64,000 bases of DNA. It comes from Conchocele bisecta (Eukaryota; Mollusca; Bivalvia; Lucinida; Thyasiridae). The stretch is taken from positions 1,922,001 through 1,986,000 of the forward strand of contig JAQRGA010000042.1 in the NCBI GenBank assembly GCA_029237695.1, read 5' to 3'. The stretch's first letter is position 1, and every line of letters starts with the position of its first letter. The translations under genes and the position numbers were made by a program. Positions 46,732-55,984 of this stretch are shown here, one piece after another. Below the pieces are notes generated by a model. It had not been told where the DNA came from. It did not search any database and was given only the letters and a program-made list of their open reading frames with translations.

Positions 46732-47586
46732 TTAAACAGTATCCATGAAGTTTTTTTCTACTCTATTAAATATCAATATTGATATTAACAGAAGAATGAT
46801 CATGAATATAAAACTGTATAATAGATAATGCCAGTCGAAGATATCGTTACTGAAAAATCCGTATTTAAATGCCATGACAACTCCTGTCATAGGATTGAGT
46901 GCCAGCCACCATCTATGGTATTCTGAAATATTAGATAATGGATAAATTATAGGTGTTATATACATCCATAGTTGCACTCCAAAACCTAACAAAAATTTTA
47001 AATCTCTATATTTAGTTGTAAATGCAGAGAACAGCATTCCGAAGCCAAGACTGAGACCTGCCATTATGATAATAGTAAGTGGCAAGAGGATAATAGTTAA
47101 GTTTATATTTAACTGTGATCCTTTAAATATAAAGTATAAATAAAAGCTTAAAAATATCGTAAACTGAATGGAAAATTTAATTAAATTTGAAATTGCTGAG
47201 GAGATAGGTACTGTTATTCTTGGAAAGTATACTTTTCCAAAAAGATCCTTATTTGCTATAAAGATGTTAGATGTAGATGTCAGGCAGGTTGAAAAATATC
47301 CCCAGCATGTTGTGCCAGCTAGGTAAAAAAGAAAATGGGGAACACCATTTGATGAGATATTGGCAATTTTACCAAAAATTATGGTGAATACTACTGAAGT
47401 TAATATAGGTTGAATTATGAACCATATCGGACCTAGTATTGTCTGTTTATACTGTACAACTAAATCGCGACGGACAAACATATAGATAAGGTCACGATAT
47501 GCCCAAACCTGTTTTAATCTTAAATTAAACAGACTGGACTTAGGCTCTATTATTTTTGTCCATTTTTCATTATTGTTAGTTATCAT
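46732..47586 (-). CDS. wzm: polysaccharide ABC exporter permease (Wzm/KpsM type)
   Basis: 284 residues with six hydrophobic segments; ABC-2 membrane fold. The cytoplasmic lead-in LRLKQVWAYRDLIYMFVRRD followed by LVVQYKQTILGPIWFIIQPI is the family signature. FGKVYFPRITVPISSAISNL lies in the re-entrant region, and MLFSAFTTKYRDLKFLLGFG precedes the last helices. It forms the dimeric channel that takes polymer across the inner membrane with Wzt. It is the first gene of the glycan operon as read on minus, about 315 bases after the surface repeat protein. Confidence 0.93.
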   Translation of the reverse strand: MITNNNEKWTKIIEPKSSLFNLRLKQVWAYRDLIYMFVRRDLVVQYKQTILGPIWFIIQPILTSVVFTIIFGKIANISSNGVPHFLFYLAGTTCWGYFSTCLTSTSNIFIANKDLFGKVYFPRITVPISSAISNLIKFSIQFTIFLSFYLYFIFKGSQLNINLTIILLPLTIIIMAGLSLGFGMLFSAFTTKYRDLKFLLGFGVQLWMYITPIIYPLSNISEYHRWWLALNPMTGVVMAFKYGFFSNDIFDWHYLLYSFIFMIILLLISILIFNRVEKNFMDTV

Positions 47587-47900
47587 TTGATATTTGATAG
47601 AAAATTGATTCCTCTTTCTAAGTGTTAAGTTTTACTCTTAATTTCAACAATTATTTTTTAGTGATTTATACTTATGGATTTTTATACGCTCCGCCACATT
47701 AATTATCTATATTATATGGATAATTAATGTTATTTCATCTCTGTATTGAGGCTAGTAGACTAGCTTTTATCTATTTATAATATAATATTTTTTCAATACA
47801 AGCAAAGAATGTAAATTAATTACAAATCTTGCCGCTGCCTTATTCGTAATTATAGTTTATATGGGCTGATTGTAGTAGCTTGGAGTTGGTAAATTGAGTT

Positions 47901-49340
47901 CTATTTTAGTATGTGGATTAGTTTTATATTTTTTAATTGTATTGCGTAATCCAGTGCTGTCATTCCACTTTTACTGGTAACAGAAAGATCTACTCCTCTA
48001 TTTTTTAAAAACTTTACTGCCTTGGTTAATTGCCTTTTAGAACACCATACAATTAAAGGCATGTTTCCATAAAGTTTAGCATTAATATTTGCTCCATTAT
48101 CGAGTAGGATTTTAGCCAGTTCAAAGTTATCATCTTCATTGCCACGCTCTAGGGCATCCACCATTGGGCGACCTAAATTTTTATCCTTTTCATTGAAATA
48201 ACCATTATTTTTTATTAATAATTTTACTATTTCAACATTATTATCCAGTAAGGCCCAATTGAGAGCAGTAAAACCACCTACACTTTTGTAATTTACATTT
48301 GCACCATAGTCTATGAGTAGTGAAATAATTTTTATTGCACCTTTTTGAGAAGCTATTATAATTGGAGTTGCCTCTGTCATAGGTTGTTCAAAATTAGGAT
48401 CAGCTCCATTTTTTAAAAGTAAATCAACAATTTTAATTTTTCCAGTTACTACTGCACTAAATAAAGGAGACATTCCCGTTCTTGAATTATCATTAATAAC
48501 TGCTCCATTTTTTATAAGATATTCAGCTATTTTGTAATGACCTTTGTAAGAAGCAATTCCGAGTGGTGTTCCCCAATAGGTCTGCTCATTTACATTAGCA
48601 CTATTATCTACAAGATACTTCACAGCATTTAATTTACCTGCACGCACTGCATAGAATAGGGCTGTGCCATTAGTTTTTATATTTGGTGACATACCTGCTT
48701 TAATGAAGAGTTTAAGGTTTTCTAAATCACCTCTTTCTGCGGACATAAAAAAATTTATGTCTGAAAATGCAATATTTCTATCTTCAAGTTTAATCTTCGC
48801 CTTTTTTTGTTGTTTTATATTACCATTAGATTCTGACATAGAAAAATTTATAAATGGAAACCATGGAAAAAAGCCATTCTCCATAATATTAATTAGCCCT
48901 ATTTGTAATGCAGATGAATCCTTTTTAGCTGTATTAATAAGACCCAATTGAACTCCGCATGATTCTTCAACTGAGTTATATATACCTAATTGAAAACCAT
49001 TAAATTTTTCTTCAAAATTGGCAAACCCCATCTGCATACCTGATGAATTGCTACTTTGATTTAAAGGGCTTAATTGTAATCCATGGACATTATTACTTAT
49101 CGATACAAACCATGCTATATCAGCCCCGACAATTTTATATTCAGGGTTTATCCATGTTGCCAAACCAGTATTTAAACCATAAACATTTACATTTGAAGGC
49201 CAATAGCCTCTATTCAGAAAAAAACATGCTCTGAAATTTGTTGAATTTATCTTTCTGTTTTCTGTTAAATTCGCAAAGGAATAAAAACATATAAATAGAA
49301 AAATTATTATTAAATTAATTATTTTTTTTGAATAAATCAT
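47901..49340 (-). CDS. secreted protein with LA_2272-type surface repeats and ankyrin repeats
   Basis: 479 residues. A signal peptide (about 1-26, IINLIIIFLFICFYSFANLT) leads to an N-terminal domain (about 35-165) of short Gly-x-Gln-x-Gly repeats: HGLQLSPLNQSSNSSGMQMG, FNGFQLGIYNSVEESCGVQL, ALQIGLINIMENG. These look like LA_2272-family surface repeats. From about 205 to the end come about eight ankyrin repeats (for example GTPLGIASYKGHYKIAEYLI). Repeats are regular and complete. Ankyrin repeats bind proteins; in a secreted protein the target would be extracytoplasmic. It lies between the Wzm/Wzt and chain-length genes. Upstream and downstream gaps are AT-rich; the 314 bases to wzm hold nothing recognisable. 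Confidence 0.82.
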   Translation of the reverse strand: MIYSKKIINLIIIFLFICFYSFANLTENRKINSTNFRACFFLNRGYWPSNVNVYGLNTGLATWINPEYKIVGADIAWFVSISNNVHGLQLSPLNQSSNSSGMQMGFANFEEKFNGFQLGIYNSVEESCGVQLGLINTAKKDSSALQIGLINIMENGFFPWFPFINFSMSESNGNIKQQKKAKIKLEDRNIAFSDINFFMSAERGDLENLKLFIKAGMSPNIKTNGTALFYAVRAGKLNAVKYLVDNSANVNEQTYWGTPLGIASYKGHYKIAEYLIKNGAVINDNSRTGMSPLFSAVVTGKIKIVDLLLKNGADPNFEQPMTEATPIIIASQKGAIKIISLLIDYGANVNYKSVGGFTALNWALLDNNVEIVKLLIKNNGYFNEKDKNLGRPMVDALERGNEDDNFELAKILLDNGANINAKLYGNMPLIVWCSKRQLTKAVKFLKNRGVDLSVTSKSGMTALDYAIQLKNIKLIHILK

Positions 49341-49401
49341 CTTTAATCACTAATATCCACTAATTATCATTTCTAAATTAATAAACTATAAATCATGTAG
49401 A

Positions 49402-50838
49402 TTAATAGTTTTCATTTTCTTCTACATGTTTGAATAGTTCTTTAAAAAATATTGTTAAGATTATTATTAAAGCCAGGATGACTTCTGTAACTAACCAAAT
49501 TACAGCTGTGACGATAACTATATATTTTAATTGTACTTTGCTGCGTGAATCGGCTGAAAAGCTGTTAAATTCATAAAAACTACTATTTCGTTCCAAATTA
49601 TATTTACTTGCTTTTATGTAAAATTTATAAATAGAATTAATCATACTATTTTCAGCAAGAAGTATTTTTTGTTGTTTTTCTGTAATTAATGCAATTTCTT
49701 TTTTTGAAAACTTATCATTGCTATCTTTATATTTTTTTAAAAAGGTGCTGTAAAATTGTAAATCTTTTTTTAAGGTAATTTCTTCTTTATTTATTTTTAT
49801 AAGATCATCATATGAATTTATAATGCGGTTTATCAGCATATTTTCATAGCTGACTTTATCTTCTTTTAGTGCACTGGTCTTCATAGTAATATTTTCAACC
49901 ATATCTTCGATATAGCTTATCACATTGTTTTTATTTTTATAAACAGGTCGTGATTCCATTTTATCCAGAAGAGGGGTAAGCATATAATTTTTAATATAGC
50001 TTAATTTATAACTTAAATCTTTTAAGTTATAAATTTTATTATCTACTGATACTGTAATGTGATTTATATTCGGTATATTTTTAAGCTGATCTAGTTCTTC
50101 TGTTAAAATAGCGTACATTTTTCTTAAATAATCTGTTCCGCTAAAATAATCTGTTCCGGTAAGAATATGATCATCCATTGGTTTTGAAAGTAGAGAAATA
50201 TCATATTTAGTAACACCCTGATTTTGTATTGCCATGTTTAGCCACTCTTTAAGTATGCCGTATGATATTTTTCCCATAATAGAATTTGGTATATCATATT
50301 TTTGCACATCGAAAAAAATTGCATTAATAATAAATTGCGGTTTTGCCTGTATGATAGAGCTTTGTCTGAAAAATTCTTTTTCAAGTTCATAGCGTCTTGC
50401 AGATGAAATATCCTTGTCTTCTAATTTTGATTTAAATTCATAATTCAGAAATGAAAGCTTTGGATTATTACGCTGAATAGATATAGAACTTTTAAAGTTT
50501 GAAAAGTCCTTGTAGAATTTTTTTAAATTATAATTCTGATATACTTTTTGAAGAATTGGTGTGGAGATAATGTCTTCTTCATTAAATTTTGTATTGTTTG
50601 GATATAAACCTTCGTTAATTCCTTTGAATGTTAATGTAAATAATAATTCAGAATATTTATATACCGGATTTGTTACATAGCTATATGTTCCAATGCATGC
50701 TGCTATTATTGTTATTGCTATTGAAAGAATAATAAAATAATATTTTTTCCGTAATACAAGTATAAAAAAATGAAGCGGATCGAATTTAAAATTTTGTATT
50801 TTTTTTTCTTGTTTGTGAGATACATTTTTATCCGTCAT
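49402..50838 (-). CDS. Wzz/KpsE-like polysaccharide co-polymerase (chain-length determinant)
   Basis: 478 residues. One membrane helix near each end (about 34-54, YFIILSIAITIIAACIGTYS, and about 444-470, YIVIVTAVIWLVTEVILALI) flanks a long, mostly helical periplasmic domain. FDPLHFFILVLRKKYYF before the first helix is the usual Wzz-type lead. There is no C-terminal tyrosine kinase. Such proteins set chain length or couple synthesis to export. The lack of a clear Pro-rich motif before helix two and the long insert make the exact class uncertain. It is 135 bases from the TolC-like gene on the same strand. Confidence 0.72.
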   Translation of the reverse strand: MTDKNVSHKQEKKIQNFKFDPLHFFILVLRKKYYFIILSIAITIIAACIGTYSYVTNPVYKYSELLFTLTFKGINEGLYPNNTKFNEEDIISTPILQKVYQNYNLKKFYKDFSNFKSSISIQRNNPKLSFLNYEFKSKLEDKDISSARRYELEKEFFRQSSIIQAKPQFIINAIFFDVQKYDIPNSIMGKISYGILKEWLNMAIQNQGVTKYDISLLSKPMDDHILTGTDYFSGTDYLRKMYAILTEELDQLKNIPNINHITVSVDNKIYNLKDLSYKLSYIKNYMLTPLLDKMESRPVYKNKNNVISYIEDMVENITMKTSALKEDKVSYENMLINRIINSYDDLIKINKEEITLKKDLQFYSTFLKKYKDSNDKFSKKEIALITEKQQKILLAENSMINSIYKFYIKASKYNLERNSSFYEFNSFSADSRSKVQLKYIVIVTAVIWLVTEVILALIIILTIFFKELFKHVEENENY

Positions 50839-50973
50839 ATTGAATCCTATATGTTTAAAAAGTTATAAATTTTATGTTAATATTAAGATTTAGCTTTCAG
50901 CCTCCCTGCATTTTACAGAGTAAAAGCTTAAGTACAGCTTTAACGCATAAACCTAGAGTTAAATAATAGTAGT

Positions 50974-52527
50974 TTAGTATCGTTGAATTCCACATGCTTT
51001 TTCTAAGTCCGCTCTGGCCTTAAATATATCCATTGTAGCTGAAGCATTATCTATTTCAGCTGTGACAAAAAGTTGCTGAACCTGATTCAAACGTGTTATA
51101 TTTTCAAGACCCATTTCATACTTCTTGTGAACTATATCTCTTTGTTTTTGTCCTATATGCCATGCCTTCTCTGCTATTTGCTGTTTTAGTATACTCGTTT
51201 GAAGTCTAGCAAATGCTATTCTAACATTTTTGACAATTTTAATCCATGTTGAATATATTGCCTGTTTTTCTATATCAACTTTAATCATATTTCCTCTAAT
51301 TGTAAAAACTCTTTCATTATCCCAAAGAGCCCAGGTTGCATTAATTCCAGCTCTAAAGTTCCCTGTGCCATTATTTATATTTTTCCACCCGTTATCTGTT
51401 TTATAGGAATAGCCTAAATCAGCAGTTATGATAGGTGAATATTTTCCCCATGAAGAATAAAGTTTATATTTTTCAACTTGAAGTAAACTTCTTACTTCTT
51501 TCAATTCGGGATTTTGATCAATAGCTAAATCTAAATAGTACTCAATTCCAAGTGGATTATATCCCTCTTTTATAGTTGATATAATAGATCCTAAACTCAT
51601 TAATTTTAGATTTTCAGGAAATTCTACTGTACTCAGTCCCAGTAAAGCTGCAAGAGTATATTCCGCTATTTTATAATCAAGTCTAAATCTTAATATCTGT
51701 AGTTTGGCAAAATCCAATTTAAGTTCAAAATTGAGTACATGGTCATTTGTAGTTAGATTGTTTTGGAATTTAACTTTTTGAAACTCTAGCATTTTATGCT
51801 GAAAATCAGCATTTGTAGTAAAAATCTTAAATTGAGATTTTAACATTACCATATTGTAGTATGCCAACTGAATTGTATTGATTAGCGTCAGTCTTGCAGA
51901 TTTCATCGTATAATCTTCTTTCTTTGTAAGTTCATAGCTCTTAAGAATATTAAATTCTCTTTGTAGTCCATTAAAAAGAGTTAAGCTTGAGCTTACATTG
52001 TATCCTACATCATTGGCTCCTATTTTTCCACCTGAAAGATTTTCTAATCCCATTCCAAAAAATCCATTGCCATTAGTTTTAATAGATTTAGAATAGTTGA
52101 TAAGACCTACTTTTGGGGCGATATTTACAATTGGAAGATAACCTACAATCTCTCTATACATCGTATTGTAGGCTTCTTCCAGTGAAAGTTTTGTACTTTC
52201 ATAGTCAGGATTATTAGCCAATCCAATCCTGATAGCATCATTTACTGTAAATAGTTCATTTGTTTCAGGTAGAATACGTTTACCATTTGATTCTACTGCT
52301 GTATAGGAATCAGCATGTAAAACACTTGGAGGAGGAGGATTATTTGTAATACAGCTTGAGATAAGTAATGCTGTCAGGCTTATGATAATAATGTTAATGG
52401 TTGATTGCTGTTGGTTGTTAGTGGTGGAAAATAAATATTTTAATGAATAGGAAATTATATATTTTCGCAATGATTTTTTGCGAAAAATATATAATATATA
52501 AAGTATAAGTTTTAACCTGAAAGACAT
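50974..52527 (-). CDS. TolC-family outer-membrane efflux/export lipoprotein
   Basis: 517 residues from the first ATG. A hydrophobic stretch ending LISSCITN (Cys near residue 59) is a lipobox, so the mature protein is probably a lipoprotein; the long lead before it makes the true start uncertain and a non-ATG start further in is possible. The mature part has the two TolC half-repeats: LFTVNDAIRIGLANNPDY ... NTIQLAYYNMVMLKSQFKIF, and GIEYYLDLAIDQNPELKEVR ... AFARLQTSILKQQIAEKAW with KYEMGLENITRLNQVQQLF. TolC trimers form an outer-membrane tunnel. The ATG lies three bases after the adaptor gene's stop, so the two are coupled. Confidence 0.87.
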   Translation of the reverse strand: MSFRLKLILYILYIFRKKSLRKYIISYSLKYLFSTTNNQQQSTINIIIISLTALLISSCITNNPPPPSVLHADSYTAVESNGKRILPETNELFTVNDAIRIGLANNPDYESTKLSLEEAYNTMYREIVGYLPIVNIAPKVGLINYSKSIKTNGNGFFGMGLENLSGGKIGANDVGYNVSSSLTLFNGLQREFNILKSYELTKKEDYTMKSARLTLINTIQLAYYNMVMLKSQFKIFTTNADFQHKMLEFQKVKFQNNLTTNDHVLNFELKLDFAKLQILRFRLDYKIAEYTLAALLGLSTVEFPENLKLMSLGSIISTIKEGYNPLGIEYYLDLAIDQNPELKEVRSLLQVEKYKLYSSWGKYSPIITADLGYSYKTDNGWKNINNGTGNFRAGINATWALWDNERVFTIRGNMIKVDIEKQAIYSTWIKIVKNVRIAFARLQTSILKQQIAEKAWHIGQKQRDIVHKKYEMGLENITRLNQVQQLFVTAEIDNASATMDIFKARADLEKACGIQRY

Positions 52528-52530
52528 AGT

Positions 52531-54330
52531 TTATCTAAGGTCTAACCTATTTGAAAATTTACTGCGCTTCTTGTATTTATTACCAAAATACTGCTTAAAC
52601 ATTTTATTCTCCTGCGGTCCATTTAACACTGGAAGATTATTGTTGTTATTCTCAATATAGTCACCGGAAGGATTTGTTATATTCGTTGCATGTTTTTTTG
52701 ATAGAAAAATTGGCGGTTCTTCTGTTTTTATTACATTAACCTGTCTTCCGTCGTAGAGATATTCATACAAATTTTCACTGTCAATAAGCACTATCTGCTG
52801 TCCATCATGCAGTTCTTCACTGATAATTAGACAGTAATCATTGTATGCTCCGTCAACAAAAACCTTTATTAATTTTAAACGTCCATTTTTTACTACATAA
52901 ACATAGTTACCTTTATGTCCTGAATGAATGATGGCACTGCTTGGTACATATATCCCTTTCTTAAGAAAGGCAGGAACTTTTATTTTAATTGACTGCCCCG
53001 GATAAAAGAGCCATGAAGGAGGTACTCTTAAAACTTTTTCTCCATCTTTTATTGTTGGATCAGAATTTCCTAGTAAGATATCACCTAATTTAAGATTAAT
53101 ATTTTTTTTAATTGATCGCGACAGTCTTATGATATTCATCTCGTAAGTTATATTTTCTAAAACATCTCCAAGTTCGATATAAACTTTTTCTGTTGTTAGT
53201 ATTTTGGGGATTTTACTATTAGCCTTGGTGTTAATACCTTTCGCCTTATAGACATAAGTTCCATTTTTATCTGTTCTGATACTTTCAATAGGTATGCATA
53301 AAACTTCCTTATTCCTATTTAAATACTCTTGAACAAAATAGTATTCTACATCAGTACCAAGCATGTTTTCCACATTGTATATACTAAAAACTTTTTTTAG
53401 TTTTTTTTGGGTTGATGTAAAAGGTGCTGTAGAATAGAGTTTATTAGGCATATGAAGATAGATATAATCGTCATCACTAGGTTTAACTATAATAGTTGCC
53501 GATATAGGAATTGATGCTCCCTGAGGATATATGTAGGCAATTATCTTGTCTATATCTAAGTCTACTAAATTATGCGGAAATTTGAACTTTATATTTACCG
53601 GTGACATTGTTAATATATCTAAAATAGCTTGACCTTCACTAATCTCTTCTCCCGGTTCGACGTAAGTTTTTTCTACAATTCCTGATTTTTCTGTGTAGAT
53701 GAATGGGGTTTTGTATGTAACTAATGTTTCATCCAATTTTCTTGTTGAAGTTTCATATGCTAAAAGATCGCTGAGAAGCCTTATTCGTTTCTGATCAAGT
53801 TCAAATGATGTTATCATTTTATATTTAGATAAATTTTCATATGCCTGTGTCATTTTAGTTAGAACCTCGTGACTCATCTTTGCTATTTCTTTTCTTCTTT
53901 TGGCCGCATCAATTCTTATATTTATATCTTTTTTATCTAATTCTACTAACATTGTACCTTGTATTATAGGATCATTATTATCACTGTAAAGTGTACCGAA
54001 AATATAATTATTCTCACCTATAACATAAACTACTTTTCCCATTTTTGTACTTAATACTGTGTAGGATTCAGGTTTTAAAACTTCACCTTGATAAAATAAA
54101 TCATCTATTGGAGTTATTGTGCGAAGTTCAACAGTATTCACATTTAATATACCATTTTCGATTTCGCCTGATTCCTTCCCAAGATAATCTTTACCCCTTA
54201 GCTGCATTTCCTTTAAAAGAACATCCATAAAAACATTTTTAGTCTGATTATCCACTGCCATTAAACCTAGGTTTATAAAAGAGAGTGTTAGGAGTGTTAA
54301 TTTTACGATGCTCTTTAGATAATTATGCAT
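52531..54330 (-). CDS. large HlyD/RND-type membrane-fusion (adaptor) protein
   Basis: 599 residues from MHNYLKS at 54330. This start is chosen because a signal sequence (SIVKLTLLTLSFINLGLMA) follows and the 33-codon upstream extension is made of a 14-base tandem repeat. The domains expected of an adaptor are visible: a lipoyl-like half, GTMLVELDKKDINIRIDAAK, a coiled hairpin (about 145-190, MSHEVLTKMTQAYENLSKYK), the second half IYTEKSGIVEKTYVEPGEEI with GQAILDIL, then beta-barrel parts (KILTTEKVYIELGDVLENIT, KIKVPAFLKKGIYVPSSAII). At about 600 residues it is longer than most adaptors. Its partner is the TolC-like lipoprotein; no RND or peptide ABC pump is adjacent. Confidence 0.8.
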   Translation of the reverse strand: MHNYLKSIVKLTLLTLSFINLGLMAVDNQTKNVFMDVLLKEMQLRGKDYLGKESGEIENGILNVNTVELRTITPIDDLFYQGEVLKPESYTVLSTKMGKVVYVIGENNYIFGTLYSDNNDPIIQGTMLVELDKKDINIRIDAAKRRKEIAKMSHEVLTKMTQAYENLSKYKMITSFELDQKRIRLLSDLLAYETSTRKLDETLVTYKTPFIYTEKSGIVEKTYVEPGEEISEGQAILDILTMSPVNIKFKFPHNLVDLDIDKIIAYIYPQGASIPISATIIVKPSDDDYIYLHMPNKLYSTAPFTSTQKKLKKVFSIYNVENMLGTDVEYYFVQEYLNRNKEVLCIPIESIRTDKNGTYVYKAKGINTKANSKIPKILTTEKVYIELGDVLENITYEMNIIRLSRSIKKNINLKLGDILLGNSDPTIKDGEKVLRVPPSWLFYPGQSIKIKVPAFLKKGIYVPSSAIIHSGHKGNYVYVVKNGRLKLIKVFVDGAYNDYCLIISEELHDGQQIVLIDSENLYEYLYDGRQVNVIKTEEPPIFLSKKHATNITNPSGDYIENNNNNLPVLNGPQENKMFKQYFGNKYKKRSKFSNRLDLR

Positions 54331-54336
54331 ATATTT

Positions 54337-54378
54337 AGTTGATAATTGATAGTTGATAATTGATAGTTGATGATTGAT
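54337..54378. repeat. three 14-base tandem repeats
   Basis: agttgataattgat occurs at 54337-54350 and 54351-54364, and with one change at 54365-54378. It sits just upstream of the adaptor gene start. A related tgattgctg stretch recurs inside the 5' part of the TolC-like gene (about 52400). Confidence 0.9.
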
Positions 54379-54641
54379 TGCTGAAAAAAAATATACAAAA
54401 TATAAAACAGAATTCAATTCGCAGTTCAAGTATTTTTCCTAATTCGTTATTTTTATTATTTATATTCAGTTTTGAATGATTTATCAATATGTTAATGTTA
54501 TAATTTTGTATTTTTTTTACAGAAGATATTGATAGCTAATTCATGAGGGATAGAATAAGATTATGTTAAATTTAGAAAACTTGAAACTATATAAGGCGTG
54601 ACATACTTGAAATTTATCCCGTTAAAAGTTGGACTTGAAAA

Positions 54642-55823
54642 ATGAAAAATAGAATAAAACTTTTTCTGTATTTTTTTATATTTATTTTTACATGTAATCT
54701 TTTTGCCATTGAAATAGGAGATAAGGCCCCTCAAATTAAAATAAAAAAATGGCTTGCGGGTTCTTCTGTATCTATTGATATTAAAAATGTAAAAGAAGAA
54801 GAAAGAAAAATTTATGTGATCTTTTTCTGGGCTACATGGGATAGTGGAAGTCCTCATCTTTTAAATTTTATCGAAAAAGAAAATAATTTTTTAAAGGATG
54901 AAAATGTTATTTTTATTGGGATTTCTAAAGAAAATACAGAAAAAATAAGACGATTCTTAAGTAAAATTAACGGATTAAATATTAATATTGGCGTTGATGA
55001 TAAAGCTTATTCTTATGATAAATATATGTCTAGAATAAGTGGCTTTCCAATGTTTTTTATTATTGGCAAAGATGGTAAACTTGTATGGAAAGGGCCTCCT
55101 TTTGAATTAGATAGAATTTTAAAAAAAATTATTACAGATACTTTTGATGCAGAGAAACAGTTAAAAATTGAACAGATACGCAAAAAAATTAGAACTGCAT
55201 CGCAATTTTTTGAAAAAAAGAGAATTGAAAAAGAGTCAGAAAATATATTAAAAATTGACCCTACAGATGAGATTGCTATAAATATTATCACTCAGAGATA
55301 TGCTGATAATAGAAACTATAAAAAAGCGTTAGAATTTATTTCATCGACAAAACGTAAAGTGCATGGTAATAAATATACTATGAGATTTTTATATCTTATA
55401 GAACTTAGAATAATAAACTTGATGACTGATAAACAGAAATCAGAAGACTTACTTAAAAAATTAGTTGATAATTATACTGTTTCTTTTAGTAATTCTCCTA
55501 AAGCTTTAAATGAATTAACAACTGTTATATTAAATAATATACCTTTTGAATTATGGCCGCTGAACAGCTTGTTGAAGATGAGTGAAAGAGCTGTCAAGCT
55601 TGAAACATTATTTAATAAAAAATCTGAACAGCTTGGATTACGGTTACAGCTTTTAGCAAAAATTTATTATCATCTAGCAAAATTAGATCAGGCACTATCT
55701 TCACAGATAAAAGCTAATGGGCTGTTTAAAAATACTTTCAATAAGGAAAAGGGAATGAGAATAGCAATTTTTTATAAAAGACTTATTGGTTCTTATATAG
55801 AAAAAAATAGTATACTAAAATAG
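54642..55823 (+). CDS. periplasmic TlpA-like thioredoxin-fold protein lacking both cysteines, with helical-repeat C-terminus
   Basis: 393 residues. A signal peptide (about 1-22, FLYFFIFIFTCNLFA) is followed by IEIGDKAPQIKIKKWLAG, the standard TlpA/AhpC opening. The active-site loop reads FFWATWDSGSPHLL: where W-C-x-x-C-P is expected there is W66-D67-S-G-S70-P, so both redox cysteines are replaced. The fold's cis-Pro (ISGFPMFFIIGKDGKLVWKG) is kept. Residues about 190-393 are alpha-helical, TPR-like (KRIEKESENILKIDPTDEIA, RYADNRNYKKALEF). It cannot act as a disulfide reductase and is more likely a binding or chaperone module. It is the first plus-strand gene after the export cluster. Confidence 0.85.
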   Translation: MKNRIKLFLYFFIFIFTCNLFAIEIGDKAPQIKIKKWLAGSSVSIDIKNVKEEERKIYVIFFWATWDSGSPHLLNFIEKENNFLKDENVIFIGISKENTEKIRRFLSKINGLNINIGVDDKAYSYDKYMSRISGFPMFFIIGKDGKLVWKGPPFELDRILKKIITDTFDAEKQLKIEQIRKKIRTASQFFEKKRIEKESENILKIDPTDEIAINIITQRYADNRNYKKALEFISSTKRKVHGNKYTMRFLYLIELRIINLMTDKQKSEDLLKKLVDNYTVSFSNSPKALNELTTVILNNIPFELWPLNSLLKMSERAVKLETLFNKKSEQLGLRLQLLAKIYYHLAKLDQALSSQIKANGLFKNTFNKEKGMRIAIFYKRLIGSYIEKNSILK

Positions 55824-55984
55824 TAGAAAATTCAGGTTATAAACCAATTGATTTAATAGGGAGCCAATGTGGTTTATTAGTTTATTTGAAACAAATATTT
55901 TATCTCCTGATGGAAGGTGTATTAGAGATTCTAGAAATGGCTGCGTAAGGTCTGAAGGCTACCTTGTATTTATACTAAAAAGAG

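Noticed and set aside
54331..54429. 33-codon N-terminal extension of the adaptor protein
   Set aside because: It consists largely of translated 14-base repeats, and a normal signal peptide begins at the downstream ATG.
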